A DNA stretch of 19,755 nucleotides from Palsa-883 sp035486355 (GTDB lineage: Bacteria > Pseudomonadota > Alphaproteobacteria > Acetobacterales > Acetobacteraceae), in the NCBI GenBank assembly GCA_035486355.1, contig DATHNE010000118.1:1-19755 (forward strand), in the 5' to 3' direction. Made by a program: the position numbers and the translations under genes. This document shows positions 8,157 to 14,502 of the stretch, in pieces. Under the pieces are notes generated by a model. The model made no database searches, was not told the origin of the DNA, and saw only the letters and a list, made by a program, of their open reading frames with translations. Each line of letters opens with the position of its first letter. Position 1 is the stretch's first letter.

Positions 8157-8170
8157 TTGGTTCGAACCAA
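8157..8170. promoter_or_regulatory. Perfect 14-bp palindrome, candidate operator
   Basis: TTGGTTCGAACCAA is a perfect dyad, 17 nt before the dehydrogenase start and in the 122-nt divergent region shared with the thiamine-diphosphate enzyme. The 8-bp palindrome AACGCGTT (8151-8158) abuts it. No regulator gene is adjacent. The operator role is inference. Confidence 0.45.
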
Positions 8171-8187
8171 TGGGAAACGCCACTGCC

Positions 8188-9198
8188 ATGAGCTTCACCG
8201 TGCTGTATTCCGAGAACGTGTATCCCGACGACAATGTCGAGCGGCGTATCTATGGACCCGATGTGCGGGTGGTGTTTCCGAAGCAGTCGACGTCGATCGC
8301 CGACCTGTCGGACGCGGATTGCGCGGCGGCGGACGGGCTGATGATCCTGCGCTTCAAGGTGACGGCGAAGGATCTCGAGCGGTTCGCGAAGCTGCGTGCG
8401 ATCTGCCGCATGGGTGTGGGCTACGACAATCTAGCTCGCAAGGCGGCGGCCGAGCGGCAGATCATGATCCTGAATGTGCCGGATTACGGCACGACCGAGG
8501 TGGCGGATCATGCGATCGCACTTGCGCTGACGCTGCGGCGCGGGTTGCTGCTGCATCACGAGCTGCAGCGGAAGGATCCGCCGGCGCCGTGGCGGTTCGT
8601 GCTGGATCCGCTGATCCGACGGACCGGGGTGCAGACGTTTGGCATTGTGGGGCTGGGGCGGATTGGCACCGCCGTGGCGCTGCGGGCGAAGGCGCTGGGG
8701 TTCCGGGTGGTGTTCTTTGATCCGAACTTGCCGAACGGGAGCGAGCTAGGCGTGGGTGTCGCGCGGGTCGCAACGCTGGAGGCCTTGTTGGAGCAGACCG
8801 ATACGTTGTCGATCCATGCGCCGCTAACGCCGGAGACGCGGGGGATAATCGGGACAAAGGCGCTGGCGATGCTGCCGAAGGGGGCGGTGCTGGTGAATAC
8901 GGCGCGCGGGCCGATTGTGGATATCGATGCGGTGGCGGCGGCGCTGAAAAGCGGGCAGCTGGCGGGGGCAGGGTTGGATGTGGTGCCGGTGGAGCCACCA
9001 GTTGAGCCGGTACCGGAACTGATTCGAGCCTATCGGGCGCGGGAGGCCTGGTGCGAGGGGCGATTGATTATCACGCCGCATGCCGCATTTCATACGCCGC
9101 AGGCTTGGGATGATATTCGGGCGAAGTCAGCGGAGACGATGCGAGCGGCGTTGTTGGGGCCGAAGGCGCAGAATGTGATTACGCCGGATATGTATTAG
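8188..9198 (+). CDS. D-isomer-specific 2-hydroxyacid dehydrogenase (CtBP/phosphoglycerate dehydrogenase-like)
   Basis: A 336-residue NAD(P)H-dependent dehydrogenase that interconverts a 2-oxoacid and a D-2-hydroxyacid. The split catalytic domain flanks a Rossmann domain with FGIVGLGRIG (151-160) and D178 after beta-2 (VVFFDPN), an acidic residue that favours NAD. The catalytic Arg, Glu and His are R240 (NTARGPIVD), E269 (VVPVEPP) and H298 (TPHAAFHT). The C-terminal arrangement resembles the CtBP-like subgroup. The open frame extends far upstream, but homology starts at MSFTVLYSEN. The ATG at 8188 has GGGAA 11-15 nt before it. The alternative ATG at 8170 overlaps the palindrome and has no ribosome site. 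Its substrate may be the product or substrate of the divergent thiamine-diphosphate enzyme. This is inference. Confidence 0.92.
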   Translation: MSFTVLYSENVYPDDNVERRIYGPDVRVVFPKQSTSIADLSDADCAAADGLMILRFKVTAKDLERFAKLRAICRMGVGYDNLARKAAAERQIMILNVPDYGTTEVADHAIALALTLRRGLLLHHELQRKDPPAPWRFVLDPLIRRTGVQTFGIVGLGRIGTAVALRAKALGFRVVFFDPNLPNGSELGVGVARVATLEALLEQTDTLSIHAPLTPETRGIIGTKALAMLPKGAVLVNTARGPIVDIDAVAAALKSGQLAGAGLDVVPVEPPVEPVPELIRAYRAREAWCEGRLIITPHAAFHTPQAWDDIRAKSAETMRAALLGPKAQNVITPDMY

Positions 9199-9209
9199 GG
9201 GTTGCTGCC

Positions 9210-9410
9210 AAGGAAGCGGAACCACAGAGACCCGGATTGAGCCACGGATATTTGGGGGCCGGACCGAATTGTCGGTTGTGCGGCAGGGACGGTTATGGCG
9301 CTTCGCGCGGAACGCCATAAGCACATCTGCTGCCGATCGGATGTTGCGGGTGTCCGCTGGTTATCCGTGCCTCAATCGGTGGCCCTGTGTCTCTGTGGTT
9401 CCGCTTCCTT
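9210..9410. repeat. 201-bp inverted-repeat element between convergent genes
   Basis: The outer arms are a perfect 22-bp inverted repeat (9210-9231 against 9389-9410, ends AAGGAAGCGG). The homology continues inward: 9233-9250 pairs with 9362-9380 with few mismatches (both carry ATTGAG near CACGGATA), after an extra segment of about 8 nt in the right arm. The centre holds a second perfect stem, TTATGGCG (9293-9300) with CGCCATAA (9313-9320). There is no coding capacity. The 266-nt gap between the genes ending at 9198 (+) and 9465 (-) consists mostly of this element. It looks like a MITE-like or REP-type mobile palindrome and may also terminate both transcripts. Confidence 0.75.
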
Positions 9411-9464
9411 CGCCTCAACCAAAACGCGACGGCAGACGCGGCTTCACTTATCCACCTGACATCC

Positions 9465-10475
9465 TCATCCCAAATACGGCAGCACCTTGCCTTCCAGATC
9501 ACGCAGTACCGCGTGCATTGGTGGCGCCCCTGCCCCGGCCATTTGCGGATTGAGAATCACCCGATCGATCGCGGGATTGTCGAGCAGACGGATCAGGCCG
9601 GCGCGCACCTGCTCGGCCGACCCTGCGACAGCGTAACGATCCACCAGACTATCGGGCACCAACGCCGCGTGCGCGGGGCCAGCACTGGCGTGGTGCGCAA
9701 CGTCGTAGCTGGCTTGCAGGCGTTCGATCGCCTCGCGTTCGGCGCCGATGAACTGTGTGGCATCGGCTTGCACCAGGGCGCCGGCGACGCGGGGCCGCAC
9801 AGCGGCGCGGGCGGTGTCGGGGTTGTCGGCGAGGCAATACGGCACCCATACCGAGACCTCGCAGGTTTTCGGTTGGCCGAGTTGGGCCATGCCCTCACGC
9901 AGCCAGCCGAGCGCGCGGCTCAGCAGGTCGTCGCTGATGCCGTGATGCAGGATCACCCCGTCGGCGAAACGGGAGGCCTCACGGGTCATGCGCGGGCCGG
10001 AGGTGGCGACGACAACTGGCACGTCGATCCGTCGATCGAGCCAGATCAGTTTGGCGTCGACGCCGTTGAAGGGCGCCATCTGCTGACGCAGCAGCTTGCG
10101 CAGTGTATCGATGAATGTCTCCACCTCGGCAATCCGCGCGGCACGCTGGCCGATGGTGCGCAGCGAACTGAAGCCGGTGCCGACGCCCAACGTCACGCGG
10201 CCACGCGCGAATTCGTCCAGCGTGGCGAGCATGCTGGCGACGACGCTGGCGTGGCGCGTCATGGGTTGCGTTACGCCGGTGGCCATCGTCAGTTTCTGCG
10301 TTGCCATCAGGCACGCAGTCAGCGTCACCGTCAGCTCGCGGCACAGCAACTGCGAATCGATCACCCACAGACTTTCCAGGCCGATGTGTTCGGCGAGCTG
10401 GGCGTGGGCCGCGAGACGCGGCACCGGTTCGTTGGCCCAGAGCGCGGCGCCGAGCTGCTTGTTACGAATGGTCAC
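9465..10475 (-). CDS. LLM-class flavin-dependent oxidoreductase (luciferase-like), second gene of pair
   Basis: A 336-residue TIM-barrel protein of the bacterial luciferase-like monooxygenase family, using FMN or F420. The N-terminal strand, LAEHIGLESLWVIDS (27-41), and the GVTQPMTRHASVVASMLATL and GRVTLGVGTG segments (67-101) are typical of the F420/FMN LLM subgroup. RMTREASRFADGVILHHG is the expected later barrel segment. The start is GTG at 10475, 3 nt after the stop of the upstream LLM gene, with no independent ribosome site, so translation is probably coupled. No flavin reductase is adjacent. The substrate is unknown. Tandem LLM genes often act on one xenobiotic or sulfur compound, but nothing here identifies it. 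Confidence 0.88.
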   Translation of the reverse strand: MTIRNKQLGAALWANEPVPRLAAHAQLAEHIGLESLWVIDSQLLCRELTVTLTACLMATQKLTMATGVTQPMTRHASVVASMLATLDEFARGRVTLGVGTGFSSLRTIGQRAARIAEVETFIDTLRKLLRQQMAPFNGVDAKLIWLDRRIDVPVVVATSGPRMTREASRFADGVILHHGISDDLLSRALGWLREGMAQLGQPKTCEVSVWVPYCLADNPDTARAAVRPRVAGALVQADATQFIGAEREAIERLQASYDVAHHASAGPAHAALVPDSLVDRYAVAGSAEQVRAGLIRLLDNPAIDRVILNPQMAGAGAPPMHAVLRDLEGKVLPYLG

Positions 10476-10478
10476 CTG

Positions 10479-11738
10479 CTATTCGGCGGCGAGGCCTGGA
10501 ATGAAGGCCGGCACCGCGGCGCGCAGCGAGGCGTCGATTGGCCGCGGCCACCATTTGTCTTCCCAGTCGGCGAACAGTTGTTGCATACGGGGCATCACCG
10601 CCTCGGCGAACAGCTTGGTGTTGTACTTCGCCAAGCCCTTGCCCATGTTGCCAAATTGCAGCAGCAGCATCAAGTGGCCGACGTTGAGGGTTTCGGCGAC
10701 CTCAGTGAGCTGGGCCACCACCTCATCGGGAGAGCCGATGATGACATAGCCGAGGTCAATGATATCCTTCATTTCGGTGGCGCGCTGGCGGGCGCGGGCA
10801 CCGGCGCTGGCGGCACGGCCGACCTGGCTGACCATGCCGGCACGCTGCGTCGCTTCGGTGACATAGCCGGGCGGCGTCGCCCACATCGGGTCGGTATGCA
10901 AGCAGCGTCCGTAGAAATATTCGGCGGGTTCGCGGTACAGCTCGAGTGCCTTCTCGCGCGACTCAGCGACGCCGACGAACTGCAGGAAGCCGGCGCGGTA
11001 GGGATTGCGGTCCTTGCCCAGGCGGGCCATTTCGTTCCAGAATCCATCCATTGTCGCGCGGCCATCCTTGTAGCCGAAATAGGACAGATACGCGTAGACG
11101 TAGTCCATCTTCGCACACCACTGCCAGGTTTCGACCGAGCCGCCGCCGGGGATCCACACCGGCGGATGCGGCGACTGGATCGGGCGCGGCCAAATGTTCA
11201 CATAGCGCTGCTGGTTGAAACGACCGTTGAAGGCGAAGGTCTCGCGCTCGGTCCAGGCGCGCATCACCAGATCATGCGCTTCCAGATAGCGTTCGCGCAG
11301 CAGGCTGGGATTCTGACCGTAAGCGTAACAGGTGTCCATCGGCGTGCCGACCGGGAAGCCGGCGATCAGCCTGCCGCCGGAGATGCAGTCGATCATGGCG
11401 AATTCTTCCGCCACGCGGGTCGGCGGATTGTATAGCGCCAGCGAATTGCCCATGACGCAGATCGCGGTCGTGCTGGTGCGCCTTGCCAGCGCCGCGGCGA
11501 TCAGGTTGGGGGATGGCATCAGGCCGTAGCCGTTGGAGTGATGTTCGTTGCAGCAGACGGCATCGAAGCCGCAATCGGCGGCGAACTCCATTTCGTCCAT
11601 GAAATCGTTATACATCAGATGCGCGCGCTTGGGATCGAACAGCGAGGAGTGGACATCCACCCACACCGACGGATGTCGCCGGGCGAAATCGTCCGGCAGC
11701 TCGGTGTACGGCATCAGATGGAACCACAGCAGTTTCAT
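10479..11738 (-). CDS. LLM-class flavin-dependent oxidoreductase (luciferase-like), first gene of pair
   Basis: A 419-residue luciferase-like monooxygenase. It contains GFDAVCCNEHHSNGYGLMPS (57-76), where the EHH motif lies at the active-site entrance of the alpha-luciferase subgroup. GNSLALYNPPTRVAEEFAMID and ISGGRLIAGFPVGTPMD follow, then PVWIPGGGSVETWQWCA. It is longer than the minimal LLM (about 330), with a C-terminal extension rich in Trp and Pro. The ATG at 11738 has GGGAGAG about 6 nt upstream and matches the start of homology (MKLLWFHLMPY). An upstream in-frame ATG at 11804 adds an Arg-rich, non-homologous segment and was rejected. It is the first gene of the LLM pair, and a free flavin reductase would have to come from elsewhere. 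Confidence 0.9.
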   Translation of the reverse strand: MKLLWFHLMPYTELPDDFARRHPSVWVDVHSSLFDPKRAHLMYNDFMDEMEFAADCGFDAVCCNEHHSNGYGLMPSPNLIAAALARRTSTTAICVMGNSLALYNPPTRVAEEFAMIDCISGGRLIAGFPVGTPMDTCYAYGQNPSLLRERYLEAHDLVMRAWTERETFAFNGRFNQQRYVNIWPRPIQSPHPPVWIPGGGSVETWQWCAKMDYVYAYLSYFGYKDGRATMDGFWNEMARLGKDRNPYRAGFLQFVGVAESREKALELYREPAEYFYGRCLHTDPMWATPPGYVTEATQRAGMVSQVGRAASAGARARQRATEMKDIIDLGYVIIGSPDEVVAQLTEVAETLNVGHLMLLLQFGNMGKGLAKYNTKLFAEAVMPRMQQLFADWEDKWWPRPIDASLRAAVPAFIPGLAAE

Positions 11739-11807
11739 GACCGCTCTCCCGCTTGGCTTGCGGGCAGTGTCCCGTCGCGGCGCGAAGCTGTCCAGAGCAG
11801 ACAAGAC

Positions 11808-11845
11808 GCGACCGGTGCCCGGGGGGGGGTCCAGCCACCGGTCGC
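11808..11845 (-). terminator. Terminator-like hairpin downstream of the YXWGXW genes, with G run in the loop
   Basis: CACCGGTCGC (11836-11845) pairs perfectly with GCGACCGGTG (11808-11817). On the minus strand the stem is followed by GTCTTGTCTGCT, a weak T-rich tail. The loop contains a run of 9 G (11821-11829). It lies between the exported-protein genes and the LLM pair, so it probably separates their transcripts. Confidence 0.5.
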
Positions 11846-11867
11846 TGGCATCAGGCCTGAGGGGGGA

Positions 11868-12236
11868 TCAGGCCCAATGCCCCTCCACCCAGAACCAGCC
11901 ACCACTTGGCTGCTGCATCCAGCGTCCGGGAACCCAGACGGTCTGGCCGGGTGGGGTTGGCACGTAACGTCCGCCGCTCCAGAGCCAGCTGCCACCGGCC
12001 CATTGCCAGTGGCCCGGCTGCCAGGCGACCGGTCCGGCGCCCGGCGGAGGTGGAGGTTCCAACTCGTCATGCGGCGGGGGTGGCGGCCCAGGTGCCACGG
12101 CCACCGGCGGAGGTGGAGGCGGCGTCTGGACGATCACCTGGGTGGGCTGCGGCGGCGGCGGTGACGAGCAGGCGGCCAAACCCGTCAAAGCGGACAGGCT
12201 CGCCAGACCGACCAGCGCCATGCGCGGGCGGGACAT
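11868..12236 (-). CDS. YXWGXW-repeat lipoprotein
   Basis: A 122-residue exported protein. A signal peptide with a lipobox ends at Cys23 (GLAAC), so it is probably a lipoprotein anchored in the inner or outer membrane. Residues 26-69 are poly-Pro. The C-terminal part has three Trp-rich repeats: WQPGHW (72-77), WVPGRW (101-106) and WVEGHW (116-121). These match the YXWGXW repeat family of small cell-envelope proteins, which has no assigned function. AGGAGG lies about 7 nt before the ATG at 12236. It follows its paralogue by 39 nt on the same strand, so the two probably form one transcript. Confidence 0.85.
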   Translation of the reverse strand: MSRPRMALVGLASLSALTGLAACSSPPPPQPTQVIVQTPPPPPPVAVAPGPPPPPHDELEPPPPPGAGPVAWQPGHWQWAGGSWLWSGGRYVPTPPGQTVWVPGRWMQQPSGGWFWVEGHWA

Positions 12237-12275
12237 AGGTGTCCTCCTTTCGCTGCGGTCAGGCTTGCGGCTGGA

Positions 12276-12653
12276 TCAGACCTGCCAGTGGCCGGCCACC
12301 CAGACGTAACCGCCACCCGGCTGCTGCTGCCACTGGCCGGGGACCCACACGGCGGCCGGCGCCGGCGGTGCCACACGCTGCATGTAGCTGCCACTCACCC
12401 ACACCCAGGACGCGCCATTCCAATCCCAATGGCCAGGCTGCCAGGAATAGGTGGTCTCACCGGTCGGGGGCGGCGGGATCGTCTCGGTTTCCGGCGCAGG
12501 CGGCGCGTTGGGCGCCACGACGATGGTGGACTGCACCTGCTGATAGTACGGGACGGTCACGACGGTCTGCGCCGCGGCGGGGGCAATGAAGCCAGCACCA
12601 AGCAACGCGGCAGCAGCCGGAAGAGCAAACAAAGTCGATCGGCGATACAACAT
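12276..12653 (-). CDS. YXWGXW-repeat exported protein, paralogue
   Basis: A 125-residue protein with a Sec signal peptide (MLYRRSTLFALPAAAALL, then cleavage near Ala-Gln at 28-29) and no lipobox Cys, so it is soluble in the periplasm or secreted. A Pro-rich linker (50-63) precedes Trp-rich repeats WQPGHW (71-76), WVPGQW (103-108) and WVAGHW (118-123). These line up with the repeats of the neighbouring lipoprotein, so the two genes arose by tandem duplication and differ in their anchoring. AGGAGG lies 7 nt before the ATG. The 5' region contains two hairpins and an FNR-like site. The function is unknown; the family is usually placed in the cell envelope. Confidence 0.87.
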   Translation of the reverse strand: MLYRRSTLFALPAAAALLGAGFIAPAAAQTVVTVPYYQQVQSTIVVAPNAPPAPETETIPPPPTGETTYSWQPGHWDWNGASWVWVSGSYMQRVAPPAPAAVWVPGQWQQQPGGGYVWVAGHWQV

Positions 12654-12694
12654 GATCGGCCTCCTGAAGACAATGACGGAATGGTGAGTATTAG

Positions 12695-12759
12695 GCAGTA
12701 ACGATCTTTACTGCGGCCACCCCGCTTTGATGCTGAGACTTTGGCCGTGCAATACGGCC
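12695..12759 (-). promoter_or_regulatory. Two perfect hairpins in the upstream region of the YXWGXW pair
   Basis: Hairpin one is GCAGTAA (12695-12701) with TTACTGC (12708-12714) across a 6-nt loop. Hairpin two is GGCCGT (12743-12748) with ACGGCC (12754-12759) across a 5-nt loop. They lie about 42-106 nt before the ATG at 12653. They could be operators or a structured leader. I match no known riboswitch. Confidence 0.4.
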
Positions 12760-12793
12760 GCAATAGGGCATGAATTACTACACCTGTTCACGA

Positions 12794-12807
12794 GTGATTG
12801 AGATCAA
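12794..12807. promoter_or_regulatory. FNR/FixK-type site
   Basis: GTGAT-TGAG-ATCAA matches 9 of the 10 defined bases of the FNR/Anr/FixK consensus TTGAT-N4-ATCAA. It lies almost midway between the divergent starts at 12653 and 12947, too far from the apparent promoter of the + gene to be a classical class II activator site there. Confidence 0.4.
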
Positions 12808-12909
12808 GGACTTGCTTAATGCTCATAATTCGGCCGCGTGGCGCGACATTGGATGCTGAAAATTAACGGATTTATCCGCCGCAAGGACGGCGAGGGGCCA
12901 GAATAATAG

Positions 12910-12938
12910 TTGACAAAAGCATCTATCTATCAGACTAT
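12910..12938 (+). promoter_or_regulatory. Sigma-70-like promoter placing the start site at the ATG (leaderless)
   Basis: A perfect -35 TTGACA (12910-12915), a 17-nt spacer and a -10 GACTAT (12933-12938). Transcription would start at about 12945-12947, the ATG itself. There is no Shine-Dalgarno before the ATG, which fits a leaderless mRNA. Confidence 0.55.
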
Positions 12939-12946
12939 AGCAGTCG

Positions 12947-13876
12947 ATGTCAGGCCCGTCCCCCCTCACCAGCCGCGTCGCGGCGATCCGGCGCTTCAGC
13001 CGGTTCTTTACCGGTGCCGTCGGCGTGCTGCACGAGCATTTGTATGATAGCCGGTTCTCATTAACCGAGGCACGGGTGCTGTACGAGCTGGCGCAGCGCC
13101 CGGGGCTGACGGCGACGGACATCGGCCAGGAGCTGGGGCTGGATTCCGGCTATCTCAGCCGGGTCCTGCGGCAGTTCACCGCTGACGGGTTGCTGCGACG
13201 GGATCGCTCGCAATCTGATGGGCGGCAGACGATGCTGACGTTGACCGAGGCGGGACGGGCGGCATTCGCGCCGCTGGAGACAGCCTCGGCGCAGGAGATC
13301 AGTGCGCTGCTAGCCCCGCTGCCCGATCCAGCGCAGGCCGCGCTGGTGGGGGCCATGGGACAGATCGAAACCCTGTTGGGAAATGCCGCGTCACGGCCGT
13401 GGCTGATGCGGCAACCGCGCCCGGGCGATATCGGCTGGGTGGTGTCACGCCACGGCGCGCTCTACGCCGAGGAGTATCAGTTCGATGCTCAGTTCGAGGC
13501 GCTGGTCGCGAAGGTGGCCGGGGCGTTCCTGGAGGCGAATGATCCGTCCTGTGAACGGTGCTGGATCGCCGAGCGTGACGGCGTGAATGTGGGCTCGATC
13601 TTCCTGGTACGCGCGCACGCCGAGACGGCGAAGCTGCGGTTGCTGCTGGTGGAGCCGTCGGCGCGCGGCGCGGGGATCGGGCGGCGGCTGGTGGCTGAGT
13701 GCGTCGGGTTCGCGCGGCAGGTTGGGTATCAGCGCGTGGTGCTGTGGACGAATGATATCCTGACGGCGGCGCGGCATTTGTATGTGGAGGCGGGATTCAA
13801 GCTGGTTAAGCGTGTGCCGCATCGGGATTTCGGGCCAGAGATGGTGGGGGAGGATTGGGAGCTGGTGCTGCGATGA
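12947..13876 (+). CDS. MarR-family regulator fused to a GNAT acetyltransferase
   Basis: A 309-residue two-domain protein. Residues about 5-145 form a MarR-type winged helix: FSLTEARVLYELAQ (37-50), the HTH ATDIGQELGLDSGYLSRVLRQF (56-77), and the wing DRSQSDGRQTMLTLT (86-100). Residues about 155-309 form a GNAT domain with AERDGVNVGSIFLV and the acetyl-CoA pyrophosphate loop ARGAGIGRRLV (239-249), then ARHLYVEAGFK. This fusion is known in bacteria as 'MarR family with acetyltransferase activity'. The acetyl acceptor is unknown. It is divergent from the YXWGXW genes. The ATG at 12947 has no ribosome site but sits where the promoter would start transcription. Confidence 0.92.
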   Translation: MSGPSPLTSRVAAIRRFSRFFTGAVGVLHEHLYDSRFSLTEARVLYELAQRPGLTATDIGQELGLDSGYLSRVLRQFTADGLLRRDRSQSDGRQTMLTLTEAGRAAFAPLETASAQEISALLAPLPDPAQAALVGAMGQIETLLGNAASRPWLMRQPRPGDIGWVVSRHGALYAEEYQFDAQFEALVAKVAGAFLEANDPSCERCWIAERDGVNVGSIFLVRAHAETAKLRLLLVEPSARGAGIGRRLVAECVGFARQVGYQRVVLWTNDILTAARHLYVEAGFKLVKRVPHRDFGPEMVGEDWELVLR

Positions 13877-13893
13877 GCGCTGATGGGCCTTGG

Positions 13894-14048
13894 ACGCCAT
13901 AAGAAAGCAAGCCAGCGGTCACAGAGTTTCACCGCGTGCACACCGCGTTTCACGGAGAATGGATTCTGGCGCTTCGCGCGGGATTGTCGCACCGATGGTG
14001 CCTCTGCGATCCGGCCGTCATTGCGAGGAGCGCAGCGACGAAGCAATG
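13894..14048. repeat. Cluster of dispersed intergenic repeats, including a CATTGC...GCAATG element
   Basis: The convergent gap 13877-14100 holds three repeat-like pieces. ACGCCATAAG (13894-13903) and a 15-mer TGGCGCTTCGCGCGG (13967-13981) both recur exactly in the palindromic element at 9296-9321. The third piece is a 30-bp element (14019-14048) with CATTGC/GCAATG ends. In one frame it translates as HCEERSDEAM, and this HCEERSDEAI-like peptide is, as I recall, a frequent spurious product of a widespread bacterial repeat. A small hairpin, GCACC-GAT-GGTGC, is at 13989-14001. Confidence 0.65.
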
Positions 14049-14100
14049 CCAATTGATGCTGCCTTGGTTGCGCCGACGACGATACGCCAGGGGCTGATGA

Positions 14101-14502
14101 TCAGGTGAGTTCGGCGTCGTAAGCCGCCCACGCAGTAGGGCTCTCACGCAGGATGATTTTCAGTCCGGTGGCGGCACGCCCCCCCTCCCCCAACGAGCCC
14201 TCTCGGCAGGCGGTCGCGAGCAATGTGTGTAGGTGCAGCGCCATGTGTTCCATCGTCGTATTGACCGCGGACAGCGCCGGCAGATCGTCGAGGTTGCGGT
14301 AGTCGAGCGTATCCAGCGCGCGGCGCAGCTCGGTCTTCGCCTGGCCGACATCGACCAGCAATTGGTGATCGTCCAGGTTCGGCGCGCGGAATTCCGCCTC
14401 CACCACGAAGGTGGTGCCGTGCAGGCGCTGGGCGGGGCCGAATTCCGCCCCCTTGAAACTGTGCGCGATCATGATGTGGTCGCTGACGGTCAGGCTGAAC
14501 AT
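14101..14502 (-). CDS. 6-pyruvoyltetrahydropterin synthase/QueD-fold protein, divergent
   Basis: A 133-residue homologue of 6-pyruvoyl/6-carboxytetrahydropterin synthase (T-fold). Recognisable parts are IAHSFKG (12-18), RLHGTTFVVEAEF (26-38), LDTLDYRNLDDLP (63-75), NTTMEHMA (81-88) and RESPTAWAAY (119-128). Two Zn-ligand His (H14, H28) and the C-terminal Glu (E120) are kept. The third Zn ligand of the HGH motif is Thr30, the catalytic Cys is absent, and the catalytic His of LDH is Tyr68. The classical reaction is therefore unlikely. The ATG at 14502 directly follows the TGA of the upstream MDR gene (0 nt), so it is the last gene of a coupled operon. I infer an unassigned pterin-like substrate. 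Confidence 0.88.
   Translation of the reverse strand: MFSLTVSDHIMIAHSFKGAEFGPAQRLHGTTFVVEAEFRAPNLDDHQLLVDVGQAKTELRRALDTLDYRNLDDLPALSAVNTTMEHMALHLHTLLATACREGSLGEGGRAATGLKIILRESPTAWAAYDAELT

Noticed and set aside
9387..11435. A 682-codon open frame on the + strand
   Set aside because: It lies antisense to the two LLM genes, which have clear family motifs and starts. Long antisense frames are expected at this GC content.
11821..11829. Run of nine G as a phase-variation tract
   Set aside because: It lies in the loop of a terminator-like hairpin between genes, not in a coding frame or a promoter spacer that I can identify.
13890..14108. A 72-codon + strand ORF containing HCEERSDEAM
   Set aside because: It is made of the intergenic repeat fragments, has no ribosome site, and its peptide is a known kind of spurious translation.
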